A stretch of DNA of 5,152 nucleotides from an uncultured Lachnospiraceae bacterium (GCA_902796045.1 CADBNQ010000015.1:1-5152), one strand, 5' to 3'. Shown: positions 1 through 5,152, counted from the first letter of the stretch. The notes: generated by a model from the letters alone, not told the origin. Numbers and translations are program-made.

Positions 1-1007
1 AATCTTCCGGTCTCCCCGTCACTGAGACTGCCGGCTTTCCTGGTCTGGTCGATCTCTGCTTCCCTTAAGATGACCGGGGCCAGTTTCAGTGGAATCATGC
101 CATGCAGCATGCTCAGGCAATCTTTTTCCCGAAGGTTCTTATCATGGCTGTCCAGCAATGCCTGCAGGTCCCCGGTACTGTAATCGGGCATCAGGTCTAC
201 AGACACTGCCGTCCTGATCCCCCGGTCGACCGCCTGCACTGCGAAGCGGCTCAGGTTAAATACGCAGATACCGGAAATGCCGTAATCCGTCCATTGCAGT
301 TCCCCTCTTTCACGGACAGGAGGCAGGCCCTCTCTCAGAAGAGTCAGCCCGGCTGCTGACCGCACACCGGATATTTTCTTTAGAAAGGGGGCTTTTGAAC
401 AAAGGGCTGTGAGGGCCGGTCCCGGTCTGATCAGTGTATGTCCGAAGCCTGAACCAAAGGTATAGCCGTCTCCCTGGCAACCCAGCTTATTTCCTGCCAG
501 TCCCCCTGTCGTGATCACGGCAGTCTTTCCATAATAGCAGGTTAGCTTCGCGCCCTCCCCGGTCACAGCACAGAAGGCCCTCCTTTGGCTGTCATAGAAG
601 AGCCGGCTCACTCGGCAGCCTGTCAGGACAGTAAGGGCAGGTATGGAAGCAAGCCTGATTTCAAAAGCCTCCCGCACTGCGGCAGCCTGGTCATTGTAGG
701 GGTAGACATAGCCAGCTCTGTCTTTGAGGCATAGTCCCAGAGTCTTCATCAGAGAGATGACCTCTTTCTCATTAAAAGAGGAGAAGATACGCCAGGCTCT
801 GTCCGGTGTCTCTGACCGGTAGCACTCCGGCTCCTGGCACAGATTTGTCATATTGCATCTGCCGTTGCCGGTGACAAGGATCTTCTTTCCCACTATGTCA
901 AGGCTTTCCAGAAGAAGGATCGTCCCTCCTCCCCGGGATGCGGAGATAGCCGCAGTCATTCCTGCAGGGCCGCCTCCTATAATGATCGTGTCATAAACTG
1001 TTTCCAA
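1..1007 (-). CDS. HI0933/BaiN-family FAD-dependent oxidoreductase (N-terminal 335 residues, 3' end off the window)
   Basis: A continuous reading frame runs from a TTG codon at 1005-1007 to the left edge without a stop; the rest of the gene lies outside. The start is chosen because GAGGAGG (1016-1022) sits 8 nt upstream, no in-frame ATG or GTG lies close upstream, and the next in-frame ATG would cut into the FAD fold. Visible signatures are a Rossmann dinucleotide-binding loop GGGPAG at residues 11-16, the family hallmark GKKILVTGNGRCNMTN at 40-55, and TTGG (166-169) followed by GDGY (179-182). These place it in the HI0933/YhiN flavoprotein family (PF03486), annotated as aminoacetone oxidase-like or BaiN-like NAD(P)/FAD oxidoreductase. 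Members are usually about 400-420 residues, so some 70-85 C-terminal residues are missing. The best-studied relative, BaiN of Clostridium scindens, acts on bile-acid intermediates, but most family members have no proven substrate, so no symbol is given. It starts 74 nt after ybeY with no terminator between, so it is probably co-transcribed with it. Probably cytoplasmic: no signal peptide is seen. Confidence 0.88.
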   Translation of the reverse strand, partial: METVYDTIIIGGGPAGMTAAISASRGGGTILLLESLDIVGKKILVTGNGRCNMTNLCQEPECYRSETPDRAWRIFSSFNEKEVISLMKTLGLCLKDRAGYVYPYNDQAAAVREAFEIRLASIPALTVLTGCRVSRLFYDSQRRAFCAVTGEGAKLTCYYGKTAVITTGGLAGNKLGCQGDGYTFGSGFGHTLIRPGPALTALCSKAPFLKKISGVRSAAGLTLLREGLPPVRERGELQWTDYGISGICVFNLSRFAVQAVDRGIRTAVSVDLMPDYSTGDLQALLDSHDKNLREKDCLSMLHGMIPLKLAPVILREAEIDQTRKAGSLSDGETGR

Positions 1008-1081
1008 GGACTCTTCCTCCTCGTAGGCTGATTTTAAGACTCACCCGTGGGTCCTGACCCCCGGAGATCCTGGCATAGGGT

Positions 1082-1582
1082 CTATTGTCTGGTATACCCG
1101 CACAGAGAAAGGATCTCCTCCTGCCTGGCCTCCATGAGGGCGGCCTGGTCCTCCTCCATGTGATCATAGCCCATCAGGTGAAGCATACTGTGGGCGACGA
1201 GAAAGGCCAGCTCCCTCTCACGGCTGTGTCCATAATCGGCCGCCTGGCTGATCACACGGTCCATGGACAGGATAATATCACCAAGGATCAGCTCATTGCT
1301 GTCCGGATGAAAGGCATGGGCCTCTCTCAGCGCAGCGTCATCAAACACGCCGGGCTCCGGGTATTCGGCCATGGGAAAGGAGAGCACATCGGTTTCCCGG
1401 TCGATCTGTCTCTGAGACGCATTGACCGATCTGATCTCCTGATTATCTGTCATCAGGACATACACCTGGGCTTCATAAGGACACTCTTCAAAGGCAAGAG
1501 CCTGCCTGATCACAGTCTCTATGATCTCCCTGTAACCGGGGACAGGGAGAGACGGGTAGCTATTATCGATCTCTATAGTCAT
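1082..1582 (-). CDS. ybeY: Endoribonuclease YbeY (rRNA maturation factor)
   Basis: YbeY is a single-domain zinc metallo-endoribonuclease of the cytoplasm that takes part in 16S rRNA 3'-end maturation and ribosome quality control. The zinc motif HSMLHLMGYDH is present at residues 131-141 (His131, His135, His141). The conserved RETDVLSFP stretch is at 62-70 and LGDIILS lies about 30 residues before the zinc site. The usual motif begins HG; here it is HS, at a position that is not a metal ligand. An in-frame ATG lies four codons upstream (1594), but AAAAGGA abuts it with no spacer. The same AAGGA is 12 nt from the ATG at 1582, and the resulting MTIEID start resembles relatives, so the 166-residue form is preferred. 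It follows phoH by 26 nt (14 nt with the upstream ATG), the well-known phoH-ybeY pairing, and is probably translated from the same mRNA. Confidence 0.95.
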   Translation of the reverse strand: MTIEIDNSYPSLPVPGYREIIETVIRQALAFEECPYEAQVYVLMTDNQEIRSVNASQRQIDRETDVLSFPMAEYPEPGVFDDAALREAHAFHPDSNELILGDIILSMDRVISQAADYGHSRERELAFLVAHSMLHLMGYDHMEEDQAALMEARQEEILSLCGYTRQ

Positions 1583-1608
1583 TTCATCTATCATTCCTTT
1601 TAGAAACT

Positions 1609-2577
1609 TCAGTGTTTTTTCTTTTTCCTCTCATGCTCATCATAGGCACTGACAATCTTCTGTACCAGGGGATGGCGGACCACATCCTGGCTGGTCAGCC
1701 TGCATACACCGATCTCCTGGATATCTTTCAGGATGCGAAGAGCATCGTCAAGCCCTGATCTGTTTCCATCCGGCAGGTCTTTCTGTGTCTGGTCCCCTGT
1801 AATGATGGCCTTGGATCCGAACCCGATCCTGGTAAGGAACATCTTCATCTGTGCCGGCGTCGTGTTCTGGGCTTCATCCAGGACGACAAAAGCATTATCC
1901 AGGGTCCTTCCTCTCATATAGGCCAGAGGAGCCACTTCGATCAGACCCTTCTCCATATTCTTCATAAATGGTTCGGCGCCCATAATCTCATACAGAGCGT
2001 CATAGAGGGGGCGGAGATAAGGATCAACTTTGCTTTGAAGATCTCCTGGAAGAAATCCCAGCTTCTCTCCTGCTTCTATGGCAGGCCTTGTGAGTATGAT
2101 GCGGCCTACCTCTCCTGACTTGAAAGCTGTGATAGCTTTTGCCATGGCAAGATAGGTCTTTCCGGTACCTGCAGGCCCTACACCGAATACAATCATCTTG
2201 TTCGTGATCATATCGACATATTTCTTCTGTCCCAGAGTTTTGGGCTTGACCGGTTTTCCCATGGTGGTATGGCAGATGATATCATTTTCCAGGTCAGACA
2301 TCACAGAAAGCTGGTCTGTCATGGACAGGGCCAATGCATAATTGACATTCTGCTCTGTAATCTGGGTCCCTTTCTCAGATAATTCCAGCAGTTCATCGAT
2401 GACATTCTTTGCCCTCCTGCAATTCTCTTCCGTCCCGATCACTTTCAGCTTATCATTACGAAAAATCAGAGTCACCCTCAGCGTCTTCTCCAGCTTTTTC
2501 ATATAATTGTCAAACTGGCCGAAAACATTGGATGCATGCTCTGCAGGAAAGGAAAACTCCACTTCCTTTAAATTCAT
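1609..2577 (-). CDS. phoH: PhoH-like ATPase (PhoL/YqfG-neighbour type)
   Basis: Cytoplasmic P-loop ATPase of the PhoH family. About the first 120 residues form the KH-like RNA-binding region. The ATPase follows, with Walker A GPAGTGKT at residues 134-141, Walker B FVVLDEAQN at 230-238 and a sensor-type ITGDQTQ at about 259-265. The C-terminus ends in a basic ERKKKKH tail. At 322 residues it has normal length. The start is set at ATG 2575-2577 because GAGGAG (2586-2591) lies 8 nt upstream; an in-frame ATG six codons earlier (2595) lacks a good ribosome binding site. PhoH/PhoL proteins are linked to RNA metabolism and are almost always next to ybeY, as here; the precise biochemical role is unsettled. 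No convincing sigma-A promoter was found in the structured region upstream, although the terminator at 2766-2810 separates it from dhaL, so a weak promoter or readthrough is implied. The symbol phoH follows common usage; phoL would be equally acceptable. Confidence 0.95.
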   Translation of the reverse strand: MNLKEVEFSFPAEHASNVFGQFDNYMKKLEKTLRVTLIFRNDKLKVIGTEENCRRAKNVIDELLELSEKGTQITEQNVNYALALSMTDQLSVMSDLENDIICHTTMGKPVKPKTLGQKKYVDMITNKMIVFGVGPAGTGKTYLAMAKAITAFKSGEVGRIILTRPAIEAGEKLGFLPGDLQSKVDPYLRPLYDALYEIMGAEPFMKNMEKGLIEVAPLAYMRGRTLDNAFVVLDEAQNTTPAQMKMFLTRIGFGSKAIITGDQTQKDLPDGNRSGLDDALRILKDIQEIGVCRLTSQDVVRHPLVQKIVSAYDEHERKKKKH

Positions 2578-2591
2578 CCTATTATCTCCTC

Positions 2592-2621
2592 TCATATCTC
2601 ACATAGTCCGCAGGCGGACAT
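2592..2621 (-). other. Possible 9-codon leader ORF before phoH
   Basis: ATG (2619-2621) preceded at 2 nt by a G-run (GGGGGGG, 2624-2630) opens a frame encoding MSACGLCEI. Its stop TGA at 2592-2594 overlaps the alternative upstream ATG of phoH (2593-2595) and ends next to the phoH ribosome binding site. The first codons coincide with the GTCCGC/GCGGAC hairpin. The geometry would suit translational coupling, but such a short frame can easily arise by chance and there is no independent support. Confidence 0.15.
2606..2619 (-). promoter_or_regulatory. Small GC hairpin in the phoH leader
   Basis: GTCCGC and GCGGAC form a perfect 6-bp inverted repeat with a 2-nt centre (or 5 bp with a CCTG loop), ending about 14 nt before the phoH ribosome binding site at 2586-2591. 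It is not followed by a T-run, so it is not a terminator. It could stabilise the mRNA or affect initiation. Only the symmetry is seen; the role is inferred. Confidence 0.3.
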
Positions 2622-2664
2622 CACCCCCCCTGTCCCTCATTCTTAAGGGATGAGCCCAGCAGGA

Positions 2665-2769
2665 CTTTGCGCGCCGCCGCACGGCAGCACAGCTGCCTTC
2701 CTTTGTGCGGCGTGTGCATGCCCCGGAGGGATTTATCTCATAGGAAATCAAAGTTTCCTATGAGATAAA
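2665..2769. repeat. GC-rich folded intergenic element with nested hairpins and a 16-bp inverted repeat
   Basis: Two structures lie side by side. In the first, CGCCGCAC (2675-2682) pairs with GTGCGGCG (2705-2712). It encloses GGCAGC-aca-GCTGCC (2683-2697), and the outer stem can be extended by pairing 2668-2673 with 2713-2718, using two G-T wobbles and one bulged base. In the second, TTTATCTCATAGGAAA (2732-2747) and TTTCCTATGAGATAAA (2754-2769) are perfect complements around a 6-nt loop. There is also an imperfect direct repeat, CTTTGCGCGCCG (2665-2676) and CTTTGTGCGGCG (2701-2712), with 10 of 12 matches. Neither structure is followed by a proper T-run. The wobble pairs work only if the plus strand is the RNA. 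It resembles a dispersed palindromic intergenic element of the REP or small MITE kind, but multicopy status cannot be seen from one window. Confidence 0.5.
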
Positions 2770-2810
2770 AAAGCTATCCGGTCATGACCCGGGTCACGGC
2801 GCGGATAGCT
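2766..2810 (-). terminator. Rho-independent terminator of the dhaKL operon
   Basis: On the minus strand AGCTATCCG (2802-2810) pairs with CGGATAGCT (2772-2780). Inside is a second symmetric core, TGACCC/GGGTCA (2785-2796), and a run of six T follows (2767-2772). It begins 35 nt after the dhaL stop codon. The stem, the GC-rich core and the T-run make this a strong terminator. Its T-run overlaps the outer end of the adjoining 16-bp inverted repeat. Confidence 0.9.
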
Positions 2811-2845
2811 ATATATCATTCAAACGGGATCATCCAGGCCTTTCC

Positions 2846-3469
2846 TCAGATAAGATCCGCGATACCCTTAAGCATGATGGTAAAGGATGTGGCACCCGGA
2901 TCCTGGTGGCCAATACTTCTGTCTCCAATGTAGCTGGCCCGGCCTTTGGTTGCCTTGATGGTCTTGGTATACTCAATACCCTCTTCAGCCGCTTTCACAC
3001 CGGCATCAAGAGCCTTTTTGGCATCCTGGTCCGCAGCGTAGGAGGCCTTGATGGCATCCAGAGCAGGAATCATGGAATCCAGCATGGTCTTCTCACCGGT
3101 CGTTGCCTTACCGCGCTTGACTACGCCGTCGATCCCGGCTTCAAGCATGGCGATGAAGTCATTCATGTCAACCTCTGTCTTGCCTGCTGCTACAGCACCT
3201 GCCTTCATGAAAGCAGTCCCGTATAAAGGACCGGAAGCCCCGCCTACTGTGGAGAGAAGCTTCATGCCAACCTGCTTGAGGATCGTTCCGATATCCTTGT
3301 CCTCAAAGGTGGGGATGATTGCGTCTACAGCCTTGAATCCACGATCCATATTGATACCGTGATCACCGTCAGCGATGATGTTGTCGAGCTCGGTCAGAAA
3401 CTCTTTATTTGCCTCAATATCGGCACCGATTCTTTTGATGATCTCTATTACTTTACTTACGTCAGCCAT
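2846..3469 (-). CDS. dhaL: Dihydroxyacetone kinase subunit DhaL (nucleotide-binding)
   Basis: DhaL is the nucleotide-binding subunit of cytoplasmic dihydroxyacetone kinase; it holds ADP/ATP with Mg and transfers the gamma phosphate to dihydroxyacetone bound on DhaK. The Mg-binding aspartates are in the ELDNIIADGDHG stretch (Asp29, Asp34, Asp36). GGASGPLYGT at 76-85 is the conserved nucleotide-contacting loop, and KGRASYIGDRSIGHQDPGA at about 165-183 is the C-terminal signature, with Asp where many relatives have Glu in GERS. At 207 residues it matches the usual length of about 210. ATG 3467-3469 follows AGAGGG (3477-3482) with a 7-nt spacer. It lies 123 nt after dhaK, separated by a hairpin that may lower its expression, and is the last gene before a strong terminator. 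In PTS-type systems DhaM rephosphorylates DhaL-bound ADP; no dhaM follows here. A kinase for a related ketose such as erythrulose is a less likely alternative. Confidence 0.96.
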   Translation of the reverse strand: MADVSKVIEIIKRIGADIEANKEFLTELDNIIADGDHGINMDRGFKAVDAIIPTFEDKDIGTILKQVGMKLLSTVGGASGPLYGTAFMKAGAVAAGKTEVDMNDFIAMLEAGIDGVVKRGKATTGEKTMLDSMIPALDAIKASYAADQDAKKALDAGVKAAEEGIEYTKTIKATKGRASYIGDRSIGHQDPGATSFTIMLKGIADLI

Positions 3470-3542
3470 ATTCTATCCCTCTTTTCAAATCCAATCGAAA
3501 ATCGCCTCGCTCAAAGGGAAAACCTTTTGGCGTTCACGATAT

Positions 3543-3571
3543 AAAGAGGGCCGGCCAGACCGCCGACCCTC
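3543..3571 (-). promoter_or_regulatory. Intercistronic hairpin between dhaK and dhaL (possible attenuator or mRNA stabiliser)
   Basis: On the minus strand GAGGGTCGGC (3562-3571) pairs over 10 positions, one of them a G-T wobble, with GCCGGCCCTC (3546-3555) around the loop GGTCTG. It is followed by TTTATAT, a weak T-tract. It starts 21 nt after the dhaK stop. The stem is as strong as a terminator but the T-run is short, so partial termination or protection of the dhaK 3' end is more likely than a full stop. Confidence 0.6.
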
Positions 3572-3592
3572 ATGATTACTGTGTGATACAAA

Positions 3593-4588
3593 TCAGATGA
3601 CAGTCATAGCCGGAGTGTCAGCCTCTGCATCCAGAAGCTCCTTCAGCTGGTCATCCAGACGGAGTAATGTGATGGAGAAGCCTTCCATCTCAAGAGATGT
3701 CATGTACTCTCCTACTAATGTCTTGTAGACCTTGATGCCTTTATCAGCAAGAACATCAGCTACGCGGTTGTTCACAACGAAGAGCTCCATAAGAGGTGTA
3801 GCTCCGCAGCCGTTGATCATAACAGCTACCTCGGAACCTGCATAGTCGATATCAGCAAGGATCTTCTCAAGGAGCTGGTCAACGATCTCATCAGCTGTCT
3901 CAAGTTTAGCCTTCTTAACACCGGGCTCACCGTGGATACCGATACCGATCTCCATCTCATCATCTGCGAGCTCGAATCCAGGAGTTCCTGCTGCCGGAAC
4001 GATACAAGGCTTGATAGCCATACCCATGGTACGTACGTTGTCAATAACCTTCTGAGCTACAGCCTGTACTTCGTCGAGGCTTGCCCCTGTCTCTGCGAGA
4101 GCGCCTGCAATCTTATGTACAAAGATAGTACCAGCAACGCCACGACGGCCTGTGGTCCATGTGGAATCCTCTACAGCAACGTCATCATTGACAACAACCT
4201 GCTTAACTTCAATGCCGTCCATATCCTTAGCCATGTCGCCGGCCATCTCAAAGTTCATAACGTCACCGGTGTAGTTCTTGATAACCATCAGAACACCAGC
4301 ACCGCTGTCAATAGCCTTAATACCTTCATAAACCTGATCAGGTGTAGGAGAAGTAAATACAGCGCCTGCTACAGCAGCATCCAGCATACCCTTGCCGACA
4401 AATCCGCCGTGTGCTGGTTCATGTCCGCTTCCGCCGCCGCTGATCAGAGCAACCTTGCCCTCTTTCTTCTGAGCTCTTACAACGATATTACCTGCATCGA
4501 GCTTCTTAACATACTGAGGAAACGCCTTACACATACCCTCTATCATCTGGTTTTCTACCTGATCAACTGCATTGATAATCTTCTTCAC
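3593..4588 (-). CDS. dhaK: Dihydroxyacetone kinase subunit DhaK (substrate-binding)
   Basis: DhaK binds dihydroxyacetone covalently as a hemiaminal on a histidine and presents it to DhaL for phosphorylation to dihydroxyacetone phosphate, which enters glycolysis. The key residues are all visible: His56 in GGGSGHEPAH (51-60), Asp109 in NYTGD (105-109), and the substrate-binding His219 in GIGIHGEPG. These agree with the known active-site set of E. coli DhaK (His56, Asp109, His218). KNYTGDVMNFEMA and MINGCGATPLMEL are further family signatures. The 331-residue length is typical of the stand-alone PTS-type subunit rather than of the fused ATP-dependent enzyme. The start is GTG (4586-4588), with AAGGAGGAG (4595-4603) 6 nt upstream. 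The gene looks less GC-rich and more uniform in codon choice than phoH or the flavoprotein, as expected for high expression. It is first in the operon, behind a near-consensus promoter. Confidence 0.97.
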   Translation of the reverse strand: MKKIINAVDQVENQMIEGMCKAFPQYVKKLDAGNIVVRAQKKEGKVALISGGGSGHEPAHGGFVGKGMLDAAVAGAVFTSPTPDQVYEGIKAIDSGAGVLMVIKNYTGDVMNFEMAGDMAKDMDGIEVKQVVVNDDVAVEDSTWTTGRRGVAGTIFVHKIAGALAETGASLDEVQAVAQKVIDNVRTMGMAIKPCIVPAAGTPGFELADDEMEIGIGIHGEPGVKKAKLETADEIVDQLLEKILADIDYAGSEVAVMINGCGATPLMELFVVNNRVADVLADKGIKVYKTLVGEYMTSLEMEGFSITLLRLDDQLKELLDAEADTPAMTVI

Positions 4589-4611
4589 AACGATCTCCTC
4601 CTTAGATGATT

Positions 4612-4645
4612 ATATTATAATATTCGTTCAGGGTTTAACCCCAAA
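4612..4645 (-). promoter_or_regulatory. Palindromes in the dhaK leader (possible operator)
   Basis: Just downstream of the expected transcription start are GGGTT-A-AACCC (about 4631-4641) and a perfect 12-bp palindrome ATATTATAATAT (4612-4623). Both are of a size a repressor could bind, and they lie between the promoter and the ribosome binding site. The second also contains TATAAT, but no -35 sits at a suitable distance. No match to a cre site was recognised. The operator role is inferred from position and symmetry only. Confidence 0.3.
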
Positions 4646-4654
4646 TCCTTCTCA

Positions 4655-4683
4655 ATTATAACACTTTTGTACAGAATGGTCAA
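4655..4683 (-). promoter_or_regulatory. Sigma-A promoter of dhaKL
   Basis: On the minus strand the -35 box is TTGACC (4678-4683) and the -10 box is TATAAT (4655-4660), separated by exactly 17 nt. This is 11 of 12 matches to consensus with ideal spacing. Transcription should begin near 4648, giving a leader of about 60 nt before the GTG of dhaK. The stretch from here up to the rpsU terminator (4690-4816) shows no gene or convincing signal. Confidence 0.9.
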
Positions 4684-4816
4684 CAATAATCATTGATACT
4701 TTATGAATTATGACTAACATCCAGAGTTGATTTTCAGGATATACTTCTTTTTTATACGGAATTTCAGACCACGGGGATTAAGTAATTACCGGAAAATAAA
4801 GAGTGGGTATGACGCC

Positions 4817-4848
4817 AAAAAAGGCATCCCGAAAAAGGATGCCTTTTT
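4817..4848 (-). terminator. Rho-independent terminator of rpsU (symmetrical, could act both ways)
   Basis: GGCATCC (4823-4829) and GGATGCC (4837-4843) form a perfect 7-bp stem, flanked by A-runs on one side and T-runs on the other, so the stem extends by A-T pairs to 12 bp. It starts 9 nt after the rpsU stop codon. A T-tract follows on either strand; since both neighbours read on the minus strand, its working role is to end rpsU. Confidence 0.92.
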
Positions 4849-4857
4849 ATTGCACAA

Positions 4858-5034
4858 TTATTTATATTTTCTTTTTCTTGCAGCTTCGGATTTCTTTTTA
4901 CGTCTAACACTTGGTTTTTCGTAATGTTCTCTTTTACGAATCTCCTGCTGAATACCTGCCTTAGCACAGCTCCTCTTAAATCTGCGAAGAGCGCTGTCTA
5001 AAGACTCGTTCTCTTTTACGATAACGTTTGACAT
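4858..5034 (-). CDS. rpsU: 30S ribosomal protein bS21
   Basis: A 58-codon gene for the small basic 30S subunit protein bS21, which sits near the 3' end of 16S rRNA and helps initiation. The product starts MSNVIVKENESLDSALRRFK, continues with a conserved CAKAGIQQEIRKREHYEKPS segment at about residues 23-42, and ends in a very basic RRKKKSEAARKRKYK tail. This is full length for Firmicute bS21. ATG 5032-5034 is preceded by AGGTGA (5039-5044), which matches the anti-Shine-Dalgarno at 4 nt spacing, and by a second purine block GGAGGGAGG just upstream. The stop is TAA at 4858-4860. It is a single-gene unit here with its own promoter, leader hairpin and terminator. In many Clostridia a GatB/YqeY-domain gene is next to rpsU; here dhaK follows instead. 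Confidence 0.97.
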   Translation of the reverse strand: MSNVIVKENESLDSALRRFKRSCAKAGIQQEIRKREHYEKPSVRRKKKSEAARKRKYK

Positions 5035-5054
5035 CGACTCACCTAACCTCCCTC

Positions 5055-5082
5055 CAGTTGCGTATTGTGCCTAATACAACTG
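5055..5082 (-). promoter_or_regulatory. Hairpin in the rpsU 5' leader
   Basis: On the minus strand CAGTTG (5077-5082) pairs with CAACTG (5055-5060), and TATT (5073-5076) pairs with AATA (5063-5066). The loop is AGGCAC and there is a 2-nt CG bulge. The stem ends directly against the purine-rich GGAGGGAGG that precedes the rpsU ribosome binding site. It lies wholly between the promoter and the start codon, so it is part of the mRNA leader. It could serve autoregulation by bS21 or mRNA stability; neither is shown. Confidence 0.45.
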
Positions 5083-5107
5083 TTTGGGTATTTTTGCACT
5101 GTCTAAT

Positions 5108-5135
5108 ATTATACCATAGAGTACGTTTTCGTCAA
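5108..5135 (-). promoter_or_regulatory. Sigma-A promoter of rpsU, extended -10
   Basis: On the minus strand the -35 box is TTGACG (5130-5135) and the -10 box is TATAAT (5108-5113), with a 16-nt spacer and TGG before the -10, that is a TGn extended -10 element. Directly upstream, 5136-5152 is almost pure A/T with A and T tracts, like an UP element. Transcription should start near 5101, giving a leader of about 67 nt. This is the strong promoter expected of a ribosomal protein gene. Confidence 0.9.
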
Positions 5136-5152
5136 TAACTTTTTTAAAAAAA

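Noticed and set aside
102..359. Plus-strand open frame of 85 codons
   Set aside because: It lies wholly within the minus-strand flavoprotein gene, has no ribosome binding site, and its product shows no family features; it is an antisense shadow.
1008..1081. GGGTC-AG-GACCC inverted repeat between ybeY and the flavoprotein gene as a terminator
   Set aside because: The stem is only 5 bp and no T-run follows on the minus strand, so it is unlikely to end transcription.
1085..1603. Plus-strand open frame of 172 codons opposite ybeY
   Set aside because: It is as long as ybeY but begins with TTG without a ribosome binding site, and ybeY on the other strand has an intact zinc motif. It is explained as antisense to a GC-rich coding frame.
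2578..2760. Promoter for phoH-ybeY
   Set aside because: TAAGAAT and TATGAG -10-like hexamers exist on the minus strand, but none has an acceptable -35 box at 16-18 nt, so no promoter is called.
3932..4609. Plus-strand open frame of 225 codons opposite dhaK
   Set aside because: DhaK has all its catalytic residues on the other strand. The antisense product is rich in Cys, Asn and Ser and has no recognisable domain, which is typical of a shadow frame.
4690..4816. AT-rich gap between the dhaK promoter and the rpsU terminator as a possible small RNA or riboswitch
   Set aside because: No convincing promoter, strong stem or known riboswitch core was seen by eye; it appears to be plain spacer.
4764..4967. 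Minus-strand frame of 67 codons overlapping rpsU
   Set aside because: It is a shifted frame of rpsU that reads through the rpsU terminator; bS21 in the correct frame explains this DNA.

Overview
The window looks like chromosomal DNA of a Firmicute of the class Clostridia, most probably a Lachnospiraceae-type gut anaerobe. This is inferred from the protein sequences (Lachnospiraceae-like YbeY and HI0933/BaiN-type flavoprotein), strong AGGAGG-type ribosome binding sites, near-consensus sigma-A promoters, and the mix of GC-rich genes with AT-rich control regions. No species can be named from sequence alone. All six genes supported here lie on the minus strand, so the order of transcription runs from high to low coordinates.

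From the right edge there is first a self-contained unit for ribosomal protein bS21 (rpsU, 4858-5034), with an extended -10 promoter, a leader hairpin and an intrinsic terminator (4817-4848). Next comes a dihydroxyacetone kinase operon: a near-perfect promoter (4655-4683), a short leader with two AT-rich or symmetric palindromes, dhaK (GTG start, 3593-4588), a strong hairpin in the dhaK-dhaL gap, dhaL (2846-3469), and a strong terminator (2766-2810). DhaK binds dihydroxyacetone covalently and DhaL carries the ADP/ATP that phosphorylates it. The usual third subunit, DhaM, which feeds phosphate from the PTS, is not in this operon.

Between the dhaL terminator and phoH is a GC-rich, strongly folded intergenic stretch (about 2665-2770) with nested hairpins and a perfect 16-bp inverted repeat. 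It looks like a structured or repeated element.

The left half is a probable phoH-ybeY-flavoprotein transcription unit. PhoH is a KH-domain plus P-loop ATPase, YbeY is the zinc endoribonuclease of rRNA maturation and ribosome quality control, and the last gene is the N-terminal 335 residues of an HI0933/BaiN-family FAD oxidoreductase that runs off the left edge. phoH next to ybeY is a classic pairing; the flavoprotein in third place is less classic.

No mobile element, CRISPR array, tRNA or rRNA was seen. This is mainly an ordinary housekeeping region. The parts worth a second look are the intergenic RNA/DNA structures and the absence of dhaM.
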